Source: Biscogniauxia marginata | Taxonomy: Eukaryota; Ascomycota; Sordariomycetes; Xylariales; Xylariaceae | NCBI GenBank assembly: GCA_022695795.1 | Contig: MU404153.1 | Coordinates: 96,177-160,176 of the forward strand | Direction: 5' to 3' | DNA: 64,000 bases | Part shown: positions 23,793 through 35,252 of the stretch, one piece after another | Layout of the letters: each line of letters starts with the position of its first letter | Numbering within the stretch: position 1 is the stretch's first letter | The notes under the pieces: model-generated | Seen by the model: the letters and a program-made list of their open reading frames with translations, nothing else | Database searches by the model: none | What the model was told of the DNA's origin: nothing | Program-made: the position numbers and the translations under genes

Positions 23793-26115
23793 ATGTCAGC
23801 TCCGCAGGCCAACACCTCAGCGGCACGCTTGCGATCTCTTCGCGCTCATGCCAAAGTTAACTTGACCGCTCCTCAAACCACTGCATCGCTGCCAGCAGCC
23901 ACCTCGGCCCAGGTTCCAACTTCGACCTCCAATGTGCTCCTATTCCTAACGAACCTCCGCCTCCTAGACCTCGACCACGAGCCCGACTGGCCGGATATCA
24001 CCCCGGCCACTTTCTCCGCCAGGGATGGCGCTGGCGGGCAGAAGAAGCGCATACAGTGTATCGAGTGGGCACTGTATCAATTGTTCCTACTCTGGGACCA
24101 TGTCGAGACCCAGAATGTAGGTATGAGCCTGCCCATGGGGATCTCTAGCTACTGACCAATCCCAGAAATTGCGACCTTTCTACCCGCCTCTCGACCAAGT
24201 TCAGTCCATCAACCTTCGAGCTGCGCTCCTCCGTGCTCTCGAGCAAGCAAAGAAGAACGGCGTTCTCGGCCGCGACGCCGTGATAAGGAAGACGATGCTT
24301 GACGAGTGTAGAGGCGAGCGACTAGAAGAAGTACTTGCTGTGTTCTCTTCGGCGGTGTTGAAGAAGCTGGTCGCCGAGCGTGCACTCAACTCCGGCTCCG
24401 AATATCGACCTACCATTTCCGAGAATCTAGCCCTCCAGAACTGGGGCTACTCTGGCGACCGGACCGAGCTCAATGGTCTCCTTCTGGCACACAAAGCTTT
24501 ACTCGGGTCCCTCTTAGCAAAGAAGAATGTAGCCCGAGCGAGATATCGTGACTTTGAAGAGCTGCTAGCTTCGAGGGAGCGAGGAGTCTCGCAGCGGAGG
24601 GAACAGGCGAAGGTTTCGACCCATCGTGACGGCGTCGAAATATCTGAGCGAGCCAAAGCGGAGGTTCGGAGAATCATGAGAACTAACTGGACAGGCAGCG
24701 AACAGTGGGTAGACAGTCTGCTTTTTAACGAGACACTGTCACGAAAAGACGGCCTCCTGGGTGCTCGCTTTGAAGAAGTATGGGCTGGCGTTCAGGATGG
24801 AAAAGTCGCTGATTTTGAAGACCAGAATGTCGGGCTTCTGGAACAGCTTGACAACAGGGTCCGTCTACAGAAAACAAGACTTGAAAAATGGAATGGCTTC
24901 CGGAAAGAGATGCTTGGCAGCTCGCCCCCGTCGAAGAGTCACGCTGCAGATTCGACGGAGAAGAAGGCGAAAGGTGTCGATTTCGGCTTCACATCACATC
25001 TTAAACTTCACCTTGATGACATGGAGAATCAGGATGTTCCTAGTCCTATTAAACTGTCTCGAGGATATGCTAGACTACTGAAGGACATGAAAGCAGAGCT
25101 TAATGAAACTAGCAGGACTAAACTTCCAGACTTCTCAAACCTCCATGGGGGTAGCAGGAGGGGATCCCGGATTGGTAATGCTCAGAACTTTGCCAGATCT
25201 GAGCCTACTGTAGATCCAATCATCTCTGACCTGAGCGAATGGGAAGAAGAACCGGAGGATATAGGGACACCCCCTTCAAAGCCGGTGGAATCTGCGGCAA
25301 GCCGCATCGGCGGCCAAATGACCGTGGTTACAGAGTCTGCGCCGCCCCGGCGGCAGATTTCAAAACCTACATATGTCAAGGAGACATCGAAGGCTATCAT
25401 TGATCCAGCTATCGGTGTTAGTAGGTCCTTGCAAATGCCGGAACGACCTCAGACGATACCTTCAATCTCGCTCGACCGAGGCGTTAATAACGCCACACCC
25501 TCCCCAGATGAACCACCAGTTCATGACTCTCCCGCTCGTCAACAATCTTCTTTCAAGCAAGTAGAAGATACAATACCACCTCCGCCTCGTCCAGGATCTC
25601 CGACTCAGGCTCTTGCTGATGAGATTTTGGCGTCAATCACCAACGCCTCCCCATCGCCCATGAAGAAGCCGCGCCACACACTGTCACTGACCGAGAGGAC
25701 ACGAATGTCCATATCGCATACGAATCCCTTTGATGTAGAGAACGAGTCGCCGCCGCCGTCACCCATCAGAGCTAGCCCCATCAATACTCATGACGAGCCT
25801 GTTGCTGATGATAGTCTTGAGCAGGGAGAAGAGTATGAGGATCTAGTTGCTAGAACTCGACGCTCCATGGCAGGATTCGAGGCAGCGCGGCAGAAAGCGC
25901 AGTTGGAACGAAGACGGTCACAGAGGAAGGAGAAGGTGGTACAGAGAAAGGACAGCCATTTTCCTAGAGTGGACGAAGAAACAGTTGGTGACACATCAGT
26001 CGCAGATGAGCTCATGGAAGACGAGCAAGTAGATTATGACGCTGTCTTCAAAAGTAGGCCGCGTCTTGCTACAAGTCCGATACCGTGCCCAAATAAGAAG
26101 TGGGATGAAGAATAG
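23793..26115 (+). CDS. HAUS6-like augmin subunit
   Basis: Probable subunit 6 of the augmin (HAUS) complex, which recruits gamma-tubulin to existing spindle microtubules for branching nucleation. Two exons, 23793-24116 and 24166-26115, give 757 residues. The 49-nt intron (24117-24165, GTAGGT...CCCAG, branch CTGAC) joins VETQN to KLRPFYPPLD in frame. The N-terminal region (about residues 48-260) matches the HAUS6 N-terminal domain by its pattern: LLFLTNLRLLDLDHE, then CIEWALYQLFLLWD, FYPPLDQVQSINLRAALLRA and LRPTISEN-like YRPTISENLALQN. Residues 250-420 are charged and probably helical. The last 300 residues are disordered, with many Ser-Pro pairs (PSPIK, SPSPMKK, PPPSPIRASP) that could be CDK sites. 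The ATG at 23793 has a strong context (gccgccATGtc) and is preferred over the upstream in-frame ATG at 23733. The family call rests on the N-terminal pattern. Confidence 0.8.
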
Positions 26116-26831
26116 GCGCCAATATCTTAATACCAAAGTTTTTATTGCACGCATATCTTACGCCACTAATTTGTGAGAAAACGCTTGAAGCGACAAGGTG
26201 CCTCTTTTAGAGTAATAGACTCTCAAGCCGGCTTAGCTACGCCTCTTATTTCTATCAGCCCTTCCTGTTATACCTAAGAGTAGCAGCTGATTCAGTAAGA
26301 TGATGCGAAGAACTCCGTCTCACAATGTAGCATCCTATTTCCCGGCGTACTAATCTTGATCACGCATTAATAAAATGCCACCTTTTTTTTCCCCCTGGTG
26401 AGTCTGAAGGCTCGGGGTGTTCATTGCAGCACTGGGCTGCCTTCTCGACAAGGCCAGATGATCTATATTAATAGCTTATGCAATATTACGCCGCAGTTCT
26501 AGCTCCCGTGTTGGCTATTGCCCAAGCGAGACATGTAGAGCTTGTACACCGTCACGGAGCTGAGTACATCACCCACAATAGGCTAATATCGAAGGTCTTG
26601 TCTCCGTGTGGGCTGTCATTGCTATCACAGCATAATCAACGATGAGCGTTCCCCGCACGTGGAAGATTGATTTATGGAATTAATCGTAACGATAAAATAT
26701 TTACGTGTCGTTAACCTCGTATAAGTCTTCTTATAGCCAATTTGTTCCAGACCTTGGACTTGTACTTGTCATAGGCCTCTAGAAATCCTATACTATCCCG
26801 AACTCGATAACACGACGAAGTAGCGTAAAAA
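26116..26831. other. intergenic region
   Basis: Tandem spacing between two plus-strand genes: 3' region of the augmin-like gene and promoter of the next. No gene or clear element is seen. A T/C run occurs near 26383-26395. Confidence 0.45.
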
Positions 26832-27970
26832 ATGGCCACGGCCGTGACTCTTGAGCCTCCTTTCTCGTTACATCTGTCCGAACCCCTCGGCCGCGACAAC
26901 GATGCCGAAAAGGAGCCGAAACAGCATAATGTATTAACATTTATCAATTACTATAAGGACCCGGGTGATGGTTCTCCCCCAATGCCCATAAGGATCTCAG
27001 AGTAAGTGTGCTTTACCGCATCGTTCGACTCAAATCTTTCCAAGGTTCGAAACTCATAGGAATTAATCTGACCATTTGAAGCAAGACGGTCAGGAACGAG
27101 CGCCCCATGATAGCACAGCAGTTAGTAGTAAAAGACATTACGGGGGAAGAAAGCAAATATACCCTTGACGAACACGGGTTCCAACACTGCTGTCGCGAGA
27201 GCAAACTCCATGGTTCTGACTTCCTCAACAAGGAAATGGTAGAGGCAGAATACTACACTGAGTGCGTACAGCTGTTGAAGGACGTGTAAGTGCCGATGGG
27301 CCTTCAAACGTACTTACCAGGGTACTTATGATTCCTCATGTATGAGCTAATAGCACCGGAGCACCTCGCGTGTTTATCTTCGACCACAAGACCCGCTACG
27401 GCCCCTCGAACTGGCATAAGCTAGGCGAAAATAATCGTGTGGCTCGAGGCCCGCTCCTGCGCGCGCATGTCGACCAGTCCTATGATGGCGCTAGTATCGT
27501 GCTCAGGAAGCACTTCCCCGACGAGGCTGACGAACTCCTGGGGCGCCGGTACCAGATCATCAACGTAAGAGCCTTTCCTTCTCCGCGTAAATTATTTCCC
27601 CGCCCGCGCTGACGATGGATAAACATGCGGGCAGATCTGGCGCCCCATCAAGACCATCTTCAAAGACCCGCTAGCCGTGGCGGACGCGACCTCGGTGCCG
27701 GACGCTGACCTCGTGGCCGCCTCGATCCTGTACCCGAGTGGCGCCCGGGACGAGACGTGGACGATCCGGCCCAGTCCCACGGCAATGCATCGGTGGTACT
27801 TCAAGTACGCGCAGACGCCGGCCGAGGTCCTGCTCATAAAGTGCTTCGACTCACGCCCGACGGCTGTCGCGCGCCGGGCGCCACACTCCGCATTCGAGGA
27901 CCCCGCCGAGATGGAGCGGGAGCCTAGGGAGAGCATCGAAACGAGGGCGCTAGTCTTTTATGACGAGTGA
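26832..27970 (+). CDS. AsaB/CmcJ-like hydroxylase/desaturase (four exons)
   Basis: Member of the fungal AsaB/CmcJ-like (GA4-desaturase-related) family, often found in secondary metabolism; the reaction here is unknown. I join exons 26832-27001, 27082-27285, 27354-27564 and 27635-27970, giving 306 residues in frame. Introns are 80, 68 and 70 nt, with GTAAGT/TGAAG, GTAAGT/ATAG and GTAAGA/GCAG ends. Joins rebuild PIRISDKTVRNERP, LLKDVTGAPRVFIFDH and YQIINIWRPIKT, all expected family segments. RAHVDQSYDGA holds the conserved His and Asp (a likely metal site by family analogy), and FIKCFDS, then RRAPHSAF and ESIETRALVFYD match the C-terminal core. Normal length, no break. Neighbours are not an obvious biosynthetic cluster: no PKS, NRPS or terpene synthase is in the window. 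Confidence 0.85.
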
Positions 27971-28761
27971 GGAGTAGATAGTGGTGGGCCAAGTAAGAGT
28001 ATGTGACGATGAATGTTTTCTTTGCCTATCAGGACGTCTGGGGGCTCGATGCAGGGACTGTGCGCATGGCTAGCCGGTCCTAGAGATGATTCGGCTCCGT
28101 TTACTGTACCTATACTATTTACTAGGATCTTCTGTTGCCGTTACCTCAGCTCGACGAATGGCCTGGGACAGAAACGGGGGTATTAATTTTCTAGTAGATA
28201 CCTAACTATAGAACGTTAATTGCTCTTGTTGGTGCCCCCAAGGCAGTCTCCGGCCGAGATAAACTCGAGCCCCTGTTCAGGGATGGAGCTGTCTTGCCTG
28301 CTGGGAGCGCTCTCTAGAAAAGAAAGAACCCCCCCAAATTTTAAGTGAAAACCCCAAAGAAAATTGATGCCAAGGATTCTCGAGAACTACATTGACCGGC
28401 GGTTACCTTGGAACGGCGAAACACTCATCGTAAGGCCAGGCATGATAGATAGTCACGAGGAGGGTAAATATTACACAAGCCAGCGATATTGAATCAACCT
28501 ATACGGGGTTATGGGTGGATTAAAGAGATAGACGTTAATTTGTTTTGGTATGCATCGTAAAAGCACAGTTCTCCTAAGTATAGGAGCGAGAAATACAGAC
28601 ATTTCTGGTCCGCGCCAGATGTTCCATAACTTTGATGACTAGGTACTCCTCCCCGTTACTGTTTCCCCGGAATGAGTTTCTCAAGCATCTTCTTCACTTT
28701 TCCGCCTTCTTGCTCTCTCTGTGTCGTTTAAAAATTAGCAAGAGACTTTAACGGGCAAAGA
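27971..28761. other. intergenic region
   Basis: No gene seen. It should hold the 3' end of the AsaB-like gene. The DNA has ordinary composition with a short C run at 28329. Confidence 0.45.
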
Positions 28762-28962
28762 TCAAAGTTGGGGGGCTACCTCGAGCCTCTCCTGTCGCTC
28801 TTCTATTCCGTGCAACAGGTCGTACTCAGCTTCGGCCGCCGAGTCGGGCAGTCCGCGCTTCATTGCGGCAGTGTGCTCGTGCTCTTCCTGCTCGGCATGA
28901 TGAATCATGTCGTATGCGCCCCTAATTGCTGGGTCGGGAAGTCCGTGGCCATCTGCCGACAT
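28762..28962 (-). CDS. possible small protein with a duplicated motif
   Basis: A 66-residue frame of unknown function. It contains two similar blocks about 30 residues apart: GLPDPAIRGAYDMIHHAE and GLPDSAAEAEYDLLHGIE. The protein is strongly charged (many Glu, His and Arg), lacks a signal peptide and is likely helical. The internal similarity and even amino-acid use suggest it is real or was real, unlike the other short frames nearby. A splice donor (GAG|GTAGCC) near the end could extend it, but I see no clear second exon. Its start follows directly from a short upstream region that leads into AT island C. Confidence 0.4.
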   Translation of the reverse strand: MSADGHGLPDPAIRGAYDMIHHAEQEEHEHTAAMKRGLPDSAAEAEYDLLHGIEERQERLEVAPQL

Positions 28963-29399
28963 GGTGAATGTATGATAGTATGTCTTCTAGAGGGACATAT
29001 ATTGAATATATAGTTCGATCCTTGTGGTTTACTTGATGGTGGATATAAGACCAAGGCAAGCCCTATGAAGATGGTTGGATTTATAATTACTTCAATGATC
29101 TAGTTCAGCCTATATAGGCTGCGAGAAGCTTTTGTCATTCAATATGAGCATGGCAAAGTATGACCTCACCTTTTATGTGAAGCAATAACACAACATACGA
29201 CTACCTCATGATTTGATCGTACATAATTCGTTTGAGAGCTATACATGTGTTCATATGGACGTCATATTATCGATCTTTAGTTTGTATTGGTGTGGAGGAG
29301 AGGGGTTAAATGGCTTTGCATATGGCTGACAAACCTCCCTCAATATTCATCATTTGACCATCCGATAGAGTTCAAATGCACCGCACGTGGCTAATTAAC
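28963..29399. other. intergenic region before island C
   Basis: No gene seen. Composition drifts towards A/T before the island; it would hold the promoter of the small minus-strand ORF if that is real. Confidence 0.4.
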
Positions 29400-30120
29400 T
29401 CTGTGCTTATTACTTTTATATAAGCTGTAAATACTTTAATAAGTTATATTATAATAATATAAGTTACCTTTTTAAACTAAGTCGTTTATTATAATAAGAC
29501 ATTTTTATTATAATTAATTATAATTTAAAAGTTATTTATTTATAAAAATTAAAAAATAATAATTAAAATAATTAAAAAAACATTATATTTATATAATATA
29601 TTATATAAATAAATAACTATTTTAAATTTTAAATTTCGAGAAGTTTTAATTAATTTTATTTATTATTAATTTTTTATTTTAATTTTAAAAGGTTTTAATT
29701 TAAATTATATAATAAAAACCCGAACATTTAATATAAAAATATTCGAATTTTAAAATATAAAACTAAAAAAACGATTTAAATAATAATAATTATTAATTAA
29801 TTTTAATATCGCGTAAATATTTTTTAATAATTAAAACTAAAAAAAATTATAAAAATTAACTTATTTGTTTATATAGTTTACTTGTTTATAAAGCACGTTA
29901 TATAATATTAATAAAAAAAATCTTTAAATTTATATTTATAATAACTTTTATTTTTATTTTTATAAATTCAAAATATTTAATTAATAATTATAACTCTTTT
30001 TTATTAATAAATTTTTAAATTATTTAATTATAATAAAGAATTATATTAATATTTATAAACTAAATATATAGGTTTTTTTTATAAGTATAAATACTTAATA
30101 TAAATGGGTATTATTAAACC
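29400..30120. repeat. AT-rich island C with repeat family Z-X
   Basis: About 700 bases of A/T-rich DNA. By eye, 29575-29720 matches block Z of the terminal island (54895-55260 and 63195-63580), and 29735-29850 matches block X (53355-53443 and 62875-62965), in the same order and orientation. A piece near 29870-29910 resembles the end of the foldback element. This is a degraded copy of the same repeat found at the window end. Confidence 0.7.
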
Positions 30121-30382
30121 TTTTATCCACCGACTATGCGCTTCGTTTCGGACCATAGTAATTATCTATCAATACAGCGATCTAAATTATTAACTTGGAT
30201 AAACTGTAAGCCATATATGCGAGGATTATATTAATCTACATAACGTTGGTTATCACTTGACCCATGGGAGTTGGCCTGATGCTTAATAGCATCGCTATAG
30301 ACTTCTGCCCTTGTATCACGATTCCACTACTGCGTATATAGCTTTATGTCGCTAGCCATGTGTACATAGATAGACGAACCCC

Positions 30383-31885
30383 TTAAAGCTTCGAAAATAC
30401 AGTAGTGACACTCCCACCCATCTCCACCAACGTGCTCTTATTCCGGACCCAGGCCTCGAGGCCCCCTCTCCCATTCTCGACGCCCATACCGCTCTGCTTC
30501 CATCCGCCGACAGACATCTCGGCGGGAGACTCTCCCCAGGTATTCACCCATGTGATGCCAGCCTCGAGCCGCGCAATCGTGCTATAGCACTGATCAATAT
30601 CTCTACCGACAACACCGGCCGCGAGACCGAGCTCGGTCGTGTTGGCGCGGCACACGGCTTCGTCGACCGTATCGTACGTCAGGATGGCCATGACGGGGCC
30701 GAAGATCTCCTCACGAACGATTGCCATGTCGTCTGTGCAGTCTGTGAACACGGTCGGCTGAATCCAATTCCCACGCTTGAGAGCCGGGGCGAGGTTGGCG
30801 GGGGCTTCCGGTCCGCCACACAGCAGCGTGGCCTTGTCGTCTTCGATACCACGGCGGATATACTCCACCACCTTGGAGTGGTGGGCTTTGCTGTTAAGAG
30901 GTCCGAAGTTGGTCGCTGGATCCGAGAGATCGCCAGCGCGAACGAACGCCATCTTCTGGAGGAGCGTTCGCTCAAACTGCTCCTTCAAGACACGCGGCAC
31001 GAACACTCGGGTGCCATTGGTGCATACCTGACCTGAGCTGAAGAAATTCGCCATCATGGCTACATCCACGGCCTGTTCCACTGCCGCATCCGGGAGGATA
31101 ATTAGTGGGCTCTTACCGCCCAACTCCATCGTCACATACTTCATGCCCCCAGCCGCGGTACCGGCGACTTTCTTGCCAGTGCTCACCTGCCCCGTGAAGC
31201 TCACCTTCGCGATGGCAGGGTGCTTTGTCAGGGACGCACCGACGTCGCCAGCCCCGTAGACTACGTTAAACACGCCGTCCGGCAACCCAGCCTCGCGGTA
31301 GAGTCCGGCTAGGTATTCCGCATGTAGTGGTGTGAATTCGCTAGGCTTGTAGACCATACAGTTGCCAGCCGCTAAGCACGGCGCCGACTTCCATAGCGCG
31401 ATCTGGATCGGGTAATTCCAGGCACCAATGCCCGCACACACACCGAGGGGTTCCTTGGAGGTGTAGACCATAGCAGACGGCCGTAGGCGGGAGGTCTCTC
31501 CATTCAGCCCGCCGCTAGCTACTAAGTTGGCGAAATACTCGAGTACGTCGGCGCCCGTGACGATGTCCACCGTCGACGTCTCTGAAAAGGGCTTACCGGT
31601 ATCGAGGGTCTCAACATGTGCAAGGGGGTCATTATGCTTACGCAGAAGCGCCACTGCGCGTTGTAGGATCCGAGCCCGCTCTATCGGAGGCGTGCTAGAC
31701 CACGAGGGAAAAGCTTCCTGGGCAGATCGAATGGCGGCATCGACGGCCTCGTCCGACGAAGTGTGTATTCTACATAACGACTCTCCATTTGATGGATCGA
31801 TGGATTCGAAGTGACCCGTTGATTTTGACGATGGCTGCGGCTTCCCCGCATAAAATGTGTAACGGTCGTCTTCTCTGATTGTCAT
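30383..31885 (-). CDS. betaine-aldehyde dehydrogenase, peroxisomal
   Basis: NAD(P)-dependent aldehyde dehydrogenase expected to oxidise betaine aldehyde to glycine betaine. Single exon of 500 residues from [15 protein letters not shown]. The frame stays open 28 codons further upstream (to 31969), but that extension is not family-like, so 31885 is preferred. Landmarks: [19 protein letters not shown] (N-terminal cofactor region), [13 protein letters not shown], the general base Glu in [12 protein letters not shown] and the catalytic Cys in [11 protein letters not shown], then [10 protein letters not shown] and [10 protein letters not shown]. The protein ends in SKL, a canonical type-1 peroxisomal targeting signal. 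Length is normal for the family. It is divergent from the choline oxidase gene 983 bases away, whose product makes the substrate. Substrate choice is inferred from family resemblance and this pairing. Confidence 0.9.
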   Translation of the reverse strand: MTIREDDRYTFYAGKPQPSSKSTGHFESIDPSNGESLCRIHTSSDEAVDAAIRSAQEAFPSWSSTPPIERARILQRAVALLRKHNDPLAHVETLDTGKPFSETSTVDIVTGADVLEYFANLVASGGLNGETSRLRPSAMVYTSKEPLGVCAGIGAWNYPIQIALWKSAPCLAAGNCMVYKPSEFTPLHAEYLAGLYREAGLPDGVFNVVYGAGDVGASLTKHPAIAKVSFTGQVSTGKKVAGTAAGGMKYVTMELGGKSPLIILPDAAVEQAVDVAMMANFFSSGQVCTNGTRVFVPRVLKEQFERTLLQKMAFVRAGDLSDPATNFGPLNSKAHHSKVVEYIRRGIEDDKATLLCGGPEAPANLAPALKRGNWIQPTVFTDCTDDMAIVREEIFGPVMAILTYDTVDEAVCRANTTELGLAAGVVGRDIDQCYSTIARLEAGITWVNTWGESPAEMSVGGWKQSGMGVENGRGGLEAWVRNKSTLVEMGGSVTTVFSKL

Positions 31886-32868
31886 GTTGGACGCGCGGAT
31901 CAGTATAGAAAAAATTGAGCTGCTGAATCGATACCACGATCCTGCGGGTCGGACGCAGGAGGGGACCAAAAAGGAGAAGCAGACTCAGTCGATGGTTATC
32001 TGGCTTGTCTGATGTGTCCAAATTCGATATGACAAGATACTATAAGTCGTCACGATAACAGAGTGTTGTCTGCTAGATCGGCTGTGTGAGCCGCAAGCAA
32101 GATATTCTTCAATGCCTCTATGCGTAAAATGCCCTAGTTCGGCTCACTGGTGACGGAGGTTCGGGGTCACCGGCGAAGTGCATTAGGTAAAACCGCTGGG
32201 GGGCGAGCTCCACATCATCGATTGTCCCGACGACTCTCAAAAGCTGCCTTTGATGATTGGCTAGGGGCATGCGGCATATACAGGGGAACCTTCCACTACC
32301 CGGCTGTCTGGCGGGTCACGTGGGGAAAGATCTTGGGAATCGTACGGTGGCTTACGCCGAAGAGCATGAGATAGTAGCCGTCCAGGTTCCGCTTCCTGCA
32401 AAGTTCGCAAAGTTGTCTCCAGATAAGGACGAGGGCTGCAAGGTAGTGGCGTCATACCATCTCTTGCACGTTGACGACCCCCCTTCGTGTCTTCGTGGAA
32501 CCTTGAGGCGTCGACTATCCTTTCCTGCTTGGGACTAACACAGCTGGAACTAGCAGACTACTATGCAGGGTCTTGTCCTGTTGCGCGCGAGTCAAACCCG
32601 CTTTTCACCGCCTCCTGCAGTCCTGTAAGCGGTGCCGACCGTGGGTTTCCCAGCTTATCTGTAAGCTAGAAGAGGTTGTCCTGGTTTGTCACCGATCTTG
32701 GCGGCAGCGGTAGATACTGCAGGTTAGACTTTTTTTTTCTCCCTTAATATATACCATGGGCTGCCACATGGGGCGCCGTCAGATCTCTATTATCTAGTTC
32801 GGCGTTGCTTAACTGTACACGTTCTGGTGTTCTTGTGACGGTATAGTAAAACGGTCTGCGGCTCAAAC
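31886..32868. promoter_or_regulatory. divergent promoter of the BADH / choline oxidase pair
   Basis: 983 bases separate the two divergent start codons. Short frames inside (32150-32669) lack family features. A T-run precedes a TATA-like AATATATA near 32744, about 125 bases before the choline oxidase ATG. The shared region is the natural place for common regulation by choline, but no binding site is identified. Confidence 0.55.
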
Positions 32869-34588
32869 ATGACTACCAATCAGCTCCCGCTATCTGACAC
32901 CGACAAGTACGACTATGTCGTCGTCGGCGGCGGCACAGCAGGCTGTGTTGTTGCTGCAAGGCTAGCAGAATACTTGCCGCATAAGCGCGTGCTCTTGATT
33001 GAGGCCGGTCCTAGTGATTACATGGACGATCGCGTACTGAATCTGGGACAATGGCTGAAACTGCTGGGAGGTGAGCTGGACTTCGACTACGGCACCACTG
33101 AGCAGCCCATGGGTAAGTGAACGCGGCCTAATTCGAAGTGCATACGGCCTTTCTCATGCTATGATTGTAGGCAACTCGTTCATTAGACACTCGCGCGCCA
33201 AGGTCTTAGGAGGCTGCTCCTCACACAACACCCTAATTTCTTTCAGGCCTTTTGAATATGACCTGGATATCTGGCAGTCCCTCGGGGCCCGGGGCTGGAC
33301 GTTTCCCACGTTCATGAAGGCGCTCGACAAGCTGAAAAATACAATCCAACCGGTCCATGCGAGACACCGCAACCAACTGTGCAAGGACTGGGTCAACTCG
33401 TGCAGCACAGCGATGGATATTCCGGTCATCGACGATTTCAACAAGCAGATCAAAGAGACCGGATCCTTGAAGACCGGAGTCGGTTTCTTCTCGGTTAGCT
33501 ACAACCCGGATGATGGCAGACGGTCTAGTGCCTCGGTGGCATACATCCATCCAATTTTGAGGGGCGAAGAAAAGCGGCCGAACCTGACGGTCCTAACTAA
33601 CGCCTGGATATCCAAGATCAACGTCGACCGCGACGAAGTGAGTAGCTTGAGCTTGACGCTCCAAGATGGCTCCCCCCGCACGGTCAAGGCCAAGTCCGAG
33701 GTTATCCTCAGCGCCGGTGCCGTAGACACGCCTCGTCTGATGTTGCTTTCTGGACTCGGACCAAAGGAGCAACTAACTTCTCTCGGGATCCCCGTTGTGC
33801 GCGATATTCCGGGCGTTGGCGAGAACCTTCAAGACCACCCGGAAAGTATCATCATGTGGGAGCTGAACAAGCCCGTCCCAAAGAACCAGACGACTATGGA
33901 TTCCGATGCGGGAATATTCTTGCGTCGCGAAGCGCCCGGCGCGGGCTCCAAGAAGTCGGCGGCTAACCCGCTAGGAATCAACGATGGCGACATTGCAGAT
34001 GTCATGATGCATTGCTACCAGATCCCCTTCACCCTAAATACGCTCCGTCTCGGATACCCCGACGTGCCGGATGGATATGCGTTTTGCATGACGCCAAACA
34101 TCCCACGCCCACGTTCCCGAGGCCGACTGTATCTCACGTCAGCCGACCCAAAGGTCAAGCCGGCACTCGACTTCCGGTACTTCACGGACCCGGAGGGCTA
34201 CGACGCAGCGACGCTTGTCTACGGAATGCGAGCGGCGCGCAAAATCGCCGAGCAGGCTCCCTTCAAGGACTGGATCAAGAAGGAAGTGGCACCCGGGCCG
34301 AACGTACAGACGGACGAGGAGCTCAGCCATTACGCCCGCAAGGCGGCCCACACGGTCTATCACCCATCTGGTACGACGAGGATGGGCGACACGACGACGG
34401 ACGAGTTAGCGGTTGTCAACGAGAAACTCAAAGTTCGGGGATTCAAGAACCTGCGCATTGTCGACGCGGGCGTGTTCCCCACCATCCCTACCATCAACCC
34501 CATGGTGACAGTGCTGGGTGTTGCTGAGAGAGCGGCCGAGTTGATTGTTGAGGAGGCCGCACTAGAGAAGGAGAGGGCTCGTCTGTGA
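32869..34588 (+). CDS. choline oxidase (GMC oxidoreductase), peroxisomal
   Basis: FAD-dependent GMC oxidoreductase expected to oxidise choline to betaine aldehyde, and possibly on to betaine, with release of H2O2. Two exons, 32869-33112 and 33171-34588, give 553 residues. The 58-nt intron (GTAAGT...TTGTAG) joins EQPMG to NSFIRHSRA in frame. Landmarks: the dinucleotide site [16 protein letters not shown] at about residue 17, and GMC signature 1 including [15 protein letters not shown], whose His is at the position that binds FAD covalently in bacterial choline oxidase. GMC signature 2 [15 protein letters not shown] and the C-terminal HPSGTTRMG and [10 protein letters not shown] hold the catalytic His/Asn pair. 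The C-terminal tripeptide is ARL, an accepted type-1 peroxisomal signal, which matches SKL on the neighbouring BADH. Peroxisomal location would handle the H2O2. Specificity for choline is inferred from the SSHN motif and the partner gene. Confidence 0.9.
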
Positions 34589-35252
34589 TGGAATCACCGT
34601 CTTGCTAAACAGCTGTGCAGATTTCGGGCCCGAGATGGAGTGAGGCCCAGATGGGATAGTAGCGTGGTCATTCCGACGTAGGATCGATCGCTCGGCTTGC
34701 GCGATACAGTTGTTGTTGTATCATACCTACCTACCTAAGTCGGGAGGTATCATATAGTACAATTAGTTCGTAGATAGCCAGCCATAGTACCAAGTTTGAT
34801 TTCTTGACTTAGGTACCTACAATATTCCGAGAAGTTATGTCAATTCCAATGTGTGACCGGTGTGTACCTATGTGTATGGAAGGTGAACCAGAGCAATAGC
34901 AGGTATGCATGGAGGTTGTAAGTGGAAGCTACATGAGGCATTGGAATGACCAGTACCAGGTACCTACCTACCTAGGTACCTTACCTACCTCGTGGCTAGT
35001 GCTTATTAACATACATATGTGAAATGTGGCGGTGCAGTGGTATGTAGTGGGGCCTACCTACCTATTTAGGCATAACTGCTAGGTATACCACCTGTAGCTC
35101 AAGGGCGGTCAAGGGCGGTCAGAGGACTTTTCGTTAGCAATAGCCGGCAGAATTCTCCCAATTTCTTTTTCTTTTCCTTTTTTACGAGTTCTTCCTGTCA
35201 TCCCTTCCAAAATCCGGAGGCTACCATACAACTCGTTAAGCTAAATCCCACA
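34589..35252. repeat. intergenic region rich in TACCTACC / GGTACC motifs
   Basis: Between choline oxidase and the helicase gene, the DNA at 34725-35085 is dense in short direct and inverted copies of TACC, ACCTACCTACC and AGGTACCT. An 11-base direct duplication (caagggcggt) occurs at 35099-35119. The same motif type appears near 5300, 8590 and 43080-43580. No gene is present. Confidence 0.6.

Noticed and set aside
34012..34527. 171-codon plus-strand frame inside choline oxidase
   Set aside because: It is the shifted frame of the conserved GMC domain; the true frame has all motifs.
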